NCBI GenBank assembly: GCA_900320235.1
Contig: ONRO01000248.1
Location: forward strand, 1 to 5,139
DNA from: an uncultured Eubacteriales bacterium
Lineage (GTDB): Bacteria > Bacillota > Clostridia > Oscillospirales > Acutalibacteraceae
Reading direction: 5' to 3'
Length of the DNA: 5,139 nucleotides
Of the stretch, positions 1-5,139 are shown piece by piece (the stretch's first letter is position 1; each line of letters starts with the position of its first letter). The notes beneath the pieces were generated by a model, which was not told where the DNA came from, searched no databases, and saw nothing but the letters and a program-made list of their open reading frames with translations. Position numbers and translations under genes: made by a program.

Positions 1-3000
1 ATAAAAGCATGGTTTAACGGAAGCAACAGCCGCAGAGAGCTTAAAAAGATCAAACCGATGGTCGATAAGGTCTTTGCACTTGAAGAAAAATATCAGAAAT
101 TCACAGATGACGAGCTGAGAGCAGAAACAAGACGTTTTCAGGAAATGTTCAGGATCGATGACCTGACCGAAAAGAAAAAGGATCAGATCTTTGACGAAAT
201 ACTTCCTGAAGCATTTGCAATCTGCCGAGAGGCATCATGGCGTGTGCTCGGAATGAAACATTTCCGTGTACAGGTAATAGGCGGTATCATTCTTCACAGA
301 GGCCGTATCAGTGAAATGAAAACAGGTGAAGGTAAAACCCTCGTGGCAACCCTTCCGGCATATCTTAACGCACTTGCAGGCGACGGTGTACATGTCGTTA
401 CCGTAAATGAATATCTTGCAAAGCGTGACGCAGAATGGATGGGTAAGCTTTACCGCTTCCTCGGTCTGACAGTCGGCATTCTTCAGCATGACAGTACAAA
501 CGAGGAAAGAAAGATCGCATATAATTCAGATATTACATATGCAACAAATAATGAACTCGGCTTTGACTACCTGCGTGACAACATGGTTGTATACAAAGAG
601 AATAAAGTTCAGAGAGGTCATGCATTTGCAATCGTCGATGAGGTTGACTCGATCCTTATCGATGAGGCGAGAACTCCGCTTATCATTTCGGGTCAGGGCG
701 ATAAGTCAACAGATCTCTATGAGAGAGCTGATGAGCTTGCAAAGACAATGAAATGCAAAAGAATCGCAGAAACAGATGCAAAAGAAGATAACGATCAGGA
801 ATATATCGCTGCAGGTATCGACTATATCGTTGATGAGAAGGCAAAAACAGCGACCCTTACTCCTGTGGGCGTAAAGAAAGCAGAGAAATTCTTCGGCATC
901 GATAACCTTACAGACCCGGATAATATCACTATCCAGCACCATGTAAACCAGGCTATCAAGGCACACGGTGTAATGAAGCGTGATACTGAATATGTCGTAA
1001 ACGAAAAGGGCGAGGTTATCATCGTAGACGAATTCACAGGCCGTCTTATGTACGGCAGACGCTATAACGAGGGCCTGCATCAGGCAATTGAGGCTAAGGA
1101 AGGCGTAAAGGTGGAAAGAGAAAGCAAGACTCTTGCAACCATCACATTCCAGAATTTCTTCCGCCTTTATAAAAAGCTTTCCGGTATGACAGGTACGGCT
1201 ATGACAGAGGAAACAGAGTTTTCTGAGATCTATCGTCTTGATGTTATCGAGATCCCGACTAACAAACCGATTCAGAGACTTGATCTTCCTGATGTTATTT
1301 TCAGAACAGAAAAGGGTAAGTATGAATGTCTTATCGAAGATATAGCAGAAGCTAATAAAAACGGTCAGCCTGTACTTGTAGGTACAATCTCGATCGATAA
1401 GTCAGAAGAGCTGAGCGCACTTCTGAAGAAGAAAGGTATCAAGCATAATGTCCTGAACGCTAAGTTCCATGAAAAGGAAGCAGAGATCGTTGCACAGGCA
1501 GGTAAGCTCGGCGCAGTAACGATTGCTACAAACATGGCAGGCCGTGGTACCGATATCAAGCTTGGCGGTAACGAGGAGTTCCTTGCAAAGGATGAAATGA
1601 GAAAACTTAATTTCAGCGAGGAAATGATAGTAGAGGCTACCGGCTATGCTGAAACTGATGATCAGGAAATAATTGAAGCAAGAGCTAAGTATAAAGAGCT
1701 TATAGAAAAATACAGGGCTGAGATCGAGGATGAGGCAGAAAAGGTAAGACAGGCCGGCGGTCTTTTCATCATGGGTACAACAAGACATGAGTCAAGACGT
1801 ATAGATAACCAGCTCAGAGGCCGTGCAGGCCGTCAGGGCGACCCGGGCGCAAGCCGTTTCTATCTTTCTGCAGAGGACGATATCCTCAGACTCTTTGCAG
1901 GCGACAGAATAAAGAATATAATGGATAAAATGCCGGGCGAAGATAATGAGCCGCTTGAAAGTAAGCTTCTTACAAGCGTTATCGAAAGTGCACAGTCCAA
2001 GGTTGAGGGCAGAAACTTCAGTATCCGTAAGAGCGTGCTTGAATTTGACGATGTAATGAACCGTCAGCGTGAAATCATTTACGGTCAGAGAGATCAGGTT
2101 CTTGACGGCGAGGATCTCAGGGATACTATCATGAATATGATAGGCGAATCAATGGAATCCAAGGTTGCAGAATATCTGCCGCATGATGATAAGGACAACT
2201 GGAATCTTGAAGGTCTGAGAGATGCACTCAAGGGCTGGCTCATTGATGAGGATGATGAAGAAACACTCGTTTATGATAAGGAAGAGCTCGAAAGACTTGA
2301 AAAAGAATATCTTGTATCAGAGCTTACAAAGATGGGCAAGGAGCTTTACGAGCATAATGAATCACTTGTTCCGGAAGAAACAATGCGTGAGCTTGAGAGA
2401 GTATATCTTCTCAAGAATGTTGACCGCTACTGGATGGATCATATCGATGCTATGGATGAGCTTAAAAGAGGTATCCGTCTGCGTTCATACGGTCAGCATG
2501 ATCCTGTTGTTGAATACAGAATCGAAGGCTTTGATATGTTCGATGAAATGATCCGCGAGATCCGTGAGGATACAGTAAAGATGCTTCTTGTTGTTCCGAA
2601 GAAGGTTGCAGAAAGACTTGCAGAACAGGAAAAGATGCGTCAGATGGCTGTACAGAGAGGCGCAATCGGCAGAGCAAGAGCAGCTGCTATTGCTGCGCTT
2701 AATGCTCAGGGTGCAGATAAAGAAGACGAAAATGCGCCTAAGATCAATATAACAGTGACTCAGAATGTTATCGAGCCTCAAAAAGAGCCGGATGAGGAGA
2801 TTCAGGAGGAAACTGCTGCTGAAACTGAGAAGAACGAAAAGGATTATTCTGAAGATGATATCAAAAAGGCAGCAGGCAAATTCATGGAAAGAGAACAGGT
2901 TGCCAAGCCTACTTCAACAAATATGGATTCAACCTCAGGTTCGATAAACAAGACAGTCAGAGGTGTCAAAAAGATCGGAAGAAATGATCCGTGTCCGTGC

Positions 3001-3045
3001 GGAAGCGGCAAGAAATATAAAAAGTGCTGCGGCAGGGATAAATAA
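1..3045 (+). CDS. secA: Preprotein translocase ATPase SecA (5' end cut off by window)
   Basis: SecA is the cytoplasmic motor that couples ATP hydrolysis to pushing unfolded preproteins through the SecYEG channel. The frame is open from base 1: the residues before the ATG at 58 (a WFNG..SRRELKKIKP stretch) match the usual SecA N-terminus, so the start lies just upstream. Numbering from the first visible codon (1014 in all), Walker A MKTGEGKT is at 106-113 and Walker B DEVDS at 213-217. The preprotein cross-linking domain spans about 226-380, with GRLMYGRRYNEGLHQAIEA from 347. GMTGTA is at 395-400, NMAGRGTDI at 511-519 and the arginine-finger motif GRAGRQGD at 607-614. The helical scaffold is about 656-695. 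The two-helix finger is about 801-860, with its tip tyrosine at 830. An acidic linker precedes a CxCx8CC zinc tail (cysteines 998, 1000, 1009, 1010). The protein is longer than the roughly 840-900 residues of Bacillus and E. coli SecA, mainly through a 60-residue insert at 525-584 and the long linker. No frameshift or missing catalytic motif is seen. Confidence 0.98.
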   Translation: MKAWFNGSNSRRELKKIKPMVDKVFALEEKYQKFTDDELRAETRRFQEMFRIDDLTEKKKDQIFDEILPEAFAICREASWRVLGMKHFRVQVIGGIILHRGRISEMKTGEGKTLVATLPAYLNALAGDGVHVVTVNEYLAKRDAEWMGKLYRFLGLTVGILQHDSTNEERKIAYNSDITYATNNELGFDYLRDNMVVYKENKVQRGHAFAIVDEVDSILIDEARTPLIISGQGDKSTDLYERADELAKTMKCKRIAETDAKEDNDQEYIAAGIDYIVDEKAKTATLTPVGVKKAEKFFGIDNLTDPDNITIQHHVNQAIKAHGVMKRDTEYVVNEKGEVIIVDEFTGRLMYGRRYNEGLHQAIEAKEGVKVERESKTLATITFQNFFRLYKKLSGMTGTAMTEETEFSEIYRLDVIEIPTNKPIQRLDLPDVIFRTEKGKYECLIEDIAEANKNGQPVLVGTISIDKSEELSALLKKKGIKHNVLNAKFHEKEAEIVAQAGKLGAVTIATNMAGRGTDIKLGGNEEFLAKDEMRKLNFSEEMIVEATGYAETDDQEIIEARAKYKELIEKYRAEIEDEAEKVRQAGGLFIMGTTRHESRRIDNQLRGRAGRQGDPGASRFYLSAEDDILRLFAGDRIKNIMDKMPGEDNEPLESKLLTSVIESAQSKVEGRNFSIRKSVLEFDDVMNRQREIIYGQRDQVLDGEDLRDTIMNMIGESMESKVAEYLPHDDKDNWNLEGLRDALKGWLIDEDDEETLVYDKEELERLEKEYLVSELTKMGKELYEHNESLVPEETMRELERVYLLKNVDRYWMDHIDAMDELKRGIRLRSYGQHDPVVEYRIEGFDMFDEMIREIREDTVKMLLVVPKKVAERLAEQEKMRQMAVQRGAIGRARAAAIAALNAQGADKEDENAPKINITVTQNVIEPQKEPDEEIQEETAAETEKNEKDYSEDDIKKAAGKFMEREQVAKPTSTNMDSTSGSINKTVRGVKKIGRNDPCPCGSGKKYKKCCGRDK

Positions 3046-3079
3046 TATAAAAAGCGGCTGAATTCAGGAAATCTGTGAT

Positions 3080-3108
3080 TTGACGGATTATACTATTCGC
3101 TGAATAAA
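3080..3108 (+). promoter_or_regulatory. Possible housekeeping-type promoter for the lipoprotein gene
   Basis: TTGACG at 3080-3085 matches five of six bases of the -35 consensus. It is followed after 17 bases by AATAAA at 3103-3108, which matches four of six bases of the -10 consensus. Transcription would begin near 3115 and leave a leader of about 170 bases containing the hairpin at 3157-3185. A TATACT at 3089-3094 is a better -10 hexamer but has no partner -35. The weak -10 makes this tentative. Confidence 0.3.
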
Positions 3109-3259
3109 TAAGATGTTCTGATTATGATGCTTCGGTTTTTTTAAAGACTATCGCAGGGGGACGCTCTCTTTTTAAGGGCGTCCCCATCTTTCAGAAGCGT
3201 TGATTTTGCGGACGTACTCTGCCGGGAGAACAAAGTTGTCGGGAATAAATTATTCAGCG
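3098..3259. repeat. Separated 10-bp inverted repeat CGCTGAATAA / TTATTCAGCG
   Basis: The left copy is at 3098-3107 and the right copy at 3250-3259. They are perfect reverse complements 142 bases apart, both between secA and the lipoprotein gene. In RNA they could close a long stem around the hairpin at 3157-3185. In DNA the left copy overlaps the possible -10 at 3103-3108. A repeat of this length could also arise by chance in AT-rich DNA, so a function is not established. Confidence 0.3.
3157..3185 (+). terminator. GC-rich hairpin, probable secA transcription terminator or leader hairpin
   Basis: GGGGACGCTCT at 3157-3167 pairs with AGGGCGTCCCC at 3175-3185. This is an 11-bp stem with one T-G pair and a 7-base T-rich loop. 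It lies 111 bases after the secA stop codon. The downstream run is only ATCTTTCAG, a poor U-tract, so termination may be inefficient. It could instead act within the leader of the downstream lipoprotein gene. AAAGA at 3143-3147 and TCTTT at 3187-3191 could extend the pairing across an internal loop. Confidence 0.55.
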
Positions 3260-3284
3260 TAATGCTGTCGGAGGTGTAAGTGAG

Positions 3285-3941
3285 ATGAAAAAAATAATAT
3301 GCCTGGTGACAGCGGTTTTGATGACAGGTATACTTTGCGGCTGCGGTGAGGAAAAACATGAGCCGGATGAAAAAACGACATCCTCTGTATCAGAGGTGAA
3401 AGACAGTAAAGAAAAATCTGAAAGCTCAGATGAAATCAGAACGGTATCGTCTTCGCTTTATTCGCCGCTTTCATTTGATGAATGGGGCAGCGCTGCAAAG
3501 TTTTCTGCGGATAAACAAAAATACTTCAATGTACCGATAAGAGTCGTTAAGGTCAGTGCCGGAGAAAATGCAGAAAAAAGAGTAAAGGATTTCTGCGCAG
3601 CTGAAAAAACATATACTTATAAAAATCCGGAAAAGGGCTGTCATTGGGTCGTTGCAGATTATGAAATGAACCTTGATGGTTTTCCCGCAGGCAAAGGCGG
3701 AGTTGATACAGAGATCGTATCGTTCGTTACAGGAACGGACGGCAAAGAGCTTGAATATAAGAATAAAAAATTTGCGGTTTCAACTATTTGCATGACAGAC
3801 GGGAAATATTATTTTGAGGGTACCGGAAAGGGCAGCATTGCTTTTATCGTGCCGGAAAAATTTATAGATTATACGATTTCTCTCGGTGAATACGGCGAAA
3901 CACAGGCTTTTTTTACACAAAGTAAAAAATCAGTCCTTTAA
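3285..3941 (+). CDS. Putative secreted lipoprotein of unknown function
   Basis: The 218-residue protein starts with a lipoprotein signal peptide: two lysines at 2-3, a hydrophobic core at about 4-17 and a lipobox LCGC with the acceptor cysteine at residue 20. After cleavage it would be tethered to the outer face of the membrane through that cysteine. A polar linker rich in Ser, Glu and Lys follows (about 21-58). A mature domain of about 160 residues begins near SPLSFDEWG and looks beta-rich, with alternating hydrophobic stretches such as HWVVADYEMNL and GSIAFIVPEKF. It recalls lipoproteins with an immunoglobulin-like or telokin-like domain that are common in Ruminococcus relatives, but that is a weak recollection and no catalytic motif is visible. 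The start is supported by GGAGGTG at 3270-3276, eight bases before the ATG. The ligand and function are unknown. Confidence 0.85.
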   Translation: MKKIICLVTAVLMTGILCGCGEEKHEPDEKTTSSVSEVKDSKEKSESSDEIRTVSSSLYSPLSFDEWGSAAKFSADKQKYFNVPIRVVKVSAGENAEKRVKDFCAAEKTYTYKNPEKGCHWVVADYEMNLDGFPAGKGGVDTEIVSFVTGTDGKELEYKNKKFAVSTICMTDGKYYFEGTGKGSIAFIVPEKFIDYTISLGEYGETQAFFTQSKKSVL

Positions 3942-3949
3942 TTGGGCTG
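3931..3949. terminator. Short hairpin overlapping the lipoprotein stop codon, weak terminator candidate
   Basis: CAGTCC at 3931-3936 pairs with GGGCTG at 3944-3949, including one T-G pair, around a 7-base loop that contains the TAA stop. On the + strand no T-run follows, so termination in that direction is doubtful. Read on the - strand the hairpin is followed by ATTTTTTACTTTG, a better U-tract, but no - strand gene is visible for it to serve. Confidence 0.2.
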
Positions 3950-3975
3950 GAATTGTAAAAAAATTATAAAAACTA

Positions 3976-4005
3976 TTGTAAAAGCGAAACAGAATGTAGT
4001 ATAAT
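3976..4005 (+). promoter_or_regulatory. Housekeeping sigma-type promoter for the acidic-tail protein gene
   Basis: A perfect -10 TATAAT at 4000-4005 lies 18 bases after TTGTAA at 3976-3981, which matches four of six -35 bases. The upstream sequence is rich in A and T tracts, as for an UP-like element. Transcription would begin near 4012 and give a leader of about 82 bases. The octamer TTGTAAAA occurs at the -35 and again 23 bases upstream at 3953-3960. Confidence 0.7.
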
Positions 4006-4018
4006 AATTTTGCAGATG

Positions 4019-4059
4019 TATTTTTTCAGAAACGCTTTTATGCTTTATGTGAAAAAATA
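4019..4059 (+). repeat. Perfect 10-bp inverted repeat in the predicted leader
   Basis: TATTTTTTCA at 4019-4028 and TGAAAAAATA at 4050-4059 are exact reverse complements with a 21-base spacer. They begin about seven bases after the predicted transcription start for the gene at 4094. The stem is almost entirely A-T pairs, so an RNA hairpin would be weak; the element might equally be a protein-binding palindrome. The ribosome binding site at 4078-4086 is outside it. Confidence 0.45.
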
Positions 4060-4093
4060 ATCAGCTTAATGAACAGAGGGGAGGAACCTTTTT

Positions 4094-4690
4094 ATGAATA
4101 TTTTGGATAAGGTTGGCGAGGGACTTGCAACATCTGTTGATCTTCTGGTGGAAAAAAACAGACAGCTTGCACAGCTCAACCGTCTGTCGGCTATAATAAA
4201 GACAGAAACAGATGTAATAAACCGTGCATATATTGCTCTTGGCAAACAGTACTTCAAGATTCTTGAGGGTACTGCCGAGGATAATGATATGAGTCAGATC
4301 TGCGAGGTAATCAAGTTTTCGGAAGAAAGACTCAAAAAGGCTCAGGCTCGATATGACTATGTAAAGGTATATGGTGTGCCTTCTGCTCCCGGCGATACAG
4401 TCGATATGATCCGCCCTGCGGAGGAAGAGGTACAGGAGACTGCTGAGGCAGCAGAAGAAGTATTATCTGCTGATGAAGAAGAGGATGCTGATATCACTAT
4501 CGCAGTTGCAGAAGAAGCAGATACAGAAGTAACTGAAGCTGCTGAAAGTGAAGAAACTGTGGATTCTGAAAGTGAAGAAGCAGATGACGAAAAAACAGTC
4601 GCAGAAAAGGCAGCTGAAACAGTCAGCTATATCAAGAGAAAGCGCAGCCGTCTGAGTGCAGATGATACAGAAGCGGCAAACGATGAATGA
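4094..4690 (+). CDS. Hypothetical protein with helical N-terminus and acidic low-complexity tail
   Basis: I do not recognise this 198-residue protein. Residues 1-95 look alpha-helical and coiled-coil prone, with regular hydrophobic spacing in DLLVEKNRQLAQLNRLSAI and a conserved-looking YIALGKQYFKILEG at 46-59. That pattern recalls the helical part of small Firmicute proteins of unknown function that often end in a zinc ribbon, but there are no paired cysteines here. Residues 109-175 are dominated by Glu, Asp and Ala, and a short basic patch IKRKRSR lies at 180-186. There is no signal peptide or membrane segment, so it is probably cytoplasmic. The start is supported by GGGGAGGAA at 4078-4086, eight to nine bases before the ATG, and by the promoter at 3976-4005. 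A scaffold or interaction role would fit but is only a guess. Confidence 0.85.
   Translation: MNILDKVGEGLATSVDLLVEKNRQLAQLNRLSAIIKTETDVINRAYIALGKQYFKILEGTAEDNDMSQICEVIKFSEERLKKAQARYDYVKVYGVPSAPGDTVDMIRPAEEEVQETAEAAEEVLSADEEEDADITIAVAEEADTEVTEAAESEETVDSESEEADDEKTVAEKAAETVSYIKRKRSRLSADDTEAANDE
4542..4579 (+). repeat. In-frame 14-bp direct repeat in the acidic tail coding region
   Basis: CTGAAAGTGAAGAA occurs at 4542-4555 and again at 4566-4579, a period of 24 bases or eight codons. Both copies are in the same frame and encode ESEE. It is consistent with a small internal duplication or with repeated use of GAA codons in low-complexity sequence. Confidence 0.5.
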
Positions 4691-4697
4691 TCAGGCG

Positions 4698-4726
4698 TTT
4701 TCAAGATAAGAATATTTTTGTATATT
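4698..4726 (+). promoter_or_regulatory. Possible promoter for the nucleotidyltransferase gene
   Basis: TTTTCA at 4698-4703 (four of six -35 bases) and TATATT at 4721-4726 (five of six -10 bases) are separated by 17 bases. The predicted start near 4733 falls inside the hairpin at 4727-4755. If this promoter is used, the palindrome would overlap the start site as DNA, rather than form a complete terminator in this gene's own transcript. Confidence 0.4.
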
Positions 4727-4755
4727 AATGACGCTTTGCTATGCAGAGCGTCATT
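4727..4755 (+). terminator. Hairpin, probable terminator between the acidic-tail and nucleotidyltransferase genes
   Basis: AATGACGCTTTGC at 4727-4739 pairs with GCAGAGCGTCATT at 4743-4755. This gives a 13-bp stem with a single T-G pair and a 3-base loop. It starts 36 bases after the upstream stop codon and ends nine bases before the next ribosome binding site. The following run is only TTC (ATTTC counting the end of the stem), so it lacks a classic long U-tract. It shares the octamer AGAGCGTC with the hairpin at 3157-3185, in inverted orientation. Confidence 0.6.
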
Positions 4756-4777
4756 TCTAAAATAAGGGGTGACATTT

Positions 4778-5139
4778 ATGAACGAAGAAATAAAAATACT
4801 TGTGGATGAGCTTTACAGATATCCTGAAGTAGAGTCTGTTGTATTAGGCGGTTCACGCTCAGGAAAAAGCTTTGATGAAAAATCAGATTACGATTTATAT
4901 GTATATGTTACCGATGATGTTCCGGAGAGCTTAAGGACAGCATTCTATGAGGCTCACTGCAGCCGTTTTGAAACGGGTAACCGTTTTTTTGAATATGAGG
5001 ATAACTGTGTATTCAACGGAGGTACATATGCGGATATAATTTTCCGCAGAATGAAGGATCTGGAGCACTATCTGAAAATTGTGGTTGACGGCGGACGTGC
5101 GTTCAACGGTTATACAACCTGCTTCTGGCATAATATCAT
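4778..5139 (+). CDS. Nucleotidyltransferase-domain protein, DUF4037-like (3' end cut off by window)
   Basis: The visible 120 residues form an N-terminal nucleotidyltransferase fold of the polymerase-beta superfamily, which transfers a nucleotide from NTP to a substrate. The signature GGSRS is at residues 24-28, followed by SDYDLYVY at 36-43 with the two metal-binding aspartates D37 and D39. A likely third acidic residue is D86 in YADIIF. The stretches ETGNRFFEYEDN (65-76) and GYTTCFWHNI (111-120) resemble, from memory, uncharacterised DUF4037 proteins of Firmicutes, which are usually a few hundred residues long. The start is supported by AAGGGGTG at 4764-4771, six bases before the ATG. The frame stays open to the window edge, so the C-terminal half is unseen. 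Relatives include aminoglycoside nucleotidyltransferases and MNT-type antitoxins, but neither function can be assigned here. Confidence 0.88.
   Translation, partial: MNEEIKILVDELYRYPEVESVVLGGSRSGKSFDEKSDYDLYVYVTDDVPESLRTAFYEAHCSRFETGNRFFEYEDNCVFNGGTYADIIFRRMKDLEHYLKIVVDGGRAFNGYTTCFWHNI

Noticed and set aside
706..1080. Open frame of 124 codons on the - strand
   Set aside because: It lies wholly inside the secA coding region, has a Cys/Phe-rich composition typical of antisense frames, and has no recognisable domain.
1402..1788. Open frame of 128 codons on the - strand
   Set aside because: It is antisense to a conserved part of secA. No domain is recognisable, and the hydrophobic composition is an artefact of reading GAA/AAG-rich sequence backwards.
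2222..2551. Open frame of 109 codons on the + strand in another frame
   Set aside because: It overlaps conserved SecA helical domains in a shifted frame; Met/Ser/Arg-rich translation without a motif.
3058..3067. Palindrome CTGAATTCAG just after the secA stop codon
   Set aside because: With no room for a loop it cannot form a useful hairpin, and short palindromes are expected by chance.
3118..3142. T7 run at 3136-3142 after a small CTGA/TCGG stem, as a secA terminator
   Set aside because: The stem is only four pairs with one T-G pair, too weak for an intrinsic terminator. The hairpin at 3157-3185 is stronger.
3262..3279. Five-codon ORF (ATG to TAA) overlapping the lipoprotein ribosome binding site
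   Set aside because: No ribosome binding site of its own and too short to distinguish from chance; a leader peptide role cannot be supported.
3141..3359. Open frame of 72 codons on the - strand across the intergenic region
   Set aside because: It overlaps the GC-rich hairpin and the start of the lipoprotein gene, and its protein has no recognisable features.
4931..5131. Open frame of 66 codons on the - strand
   Set aside because: It is antisense to the nucleotidyltransferase gene, whose + strand frame has clear catalytic motifs.

Overview
The window looks like chromosomal DNA from a low-to-moderate-GC Gram-positive bacterium. A Ruminococcus-like member of the Clostridia (Oscillospiraceae) is my best inference. 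The basis is a long clostridial-type SecA with an enlarged variable insert and a C-terminal zinc tail, strong GGAGG-type ribosome binding sites, AT-rich intergenic promoters of the housekeeping sigma type, and a lipoprotein with a Gram-positive style lipobox. All four genes lie on the + strand. I see no tRNA, rRNA, insertion sequence, phage or CRISPR features.

Bases 1-3045 encode nearly all of SecA, the ATPase motor of the general secretion pathway. The reading frame is open from base 1 and the true start lies a few codons upstream of the window, so the ATG at position 58 is an internal methionine. A 239-bp gap follows. It holds a GC-rich hairpin that is probably the secA terminator, a possible promoter and a 10-bp inverted repeat. 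Bases 3285-3941 encode a 218-residue secreted lipoprotein of unknown function.

A 152-bp gap then carries a convincing promoter (TATAAT at 4000-4005) and an AT-only inverted repeat in the predicted leader. It precedes a 198-residue cytoplasmic protein at 4094-4690, which has a helical N-terminal half and a very acidic low-complexity tail. A 13-bp stem hairpin at 4727-4755 sits between this gene and the last one. That last gene starts at 4778 and runs off the right edge. It is an N-terminal nucleotidyltransferase domain of the DUF4037-like kind, with all three expected acidic residues visible.

The genes do not form an obvious pathway. Each gap has its own promoter and/or hairpin candidates, which suggests mostly separate transcription units. 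The lipoprotein is itself a Sec substrate, but that is generic and is not evidence of a dedicated link to SecA. I found no convincing new biological system. The items most worth checking are the non-coding hairpins, the last gene beyond the window edge, and the unassigned acidic-tail protein.
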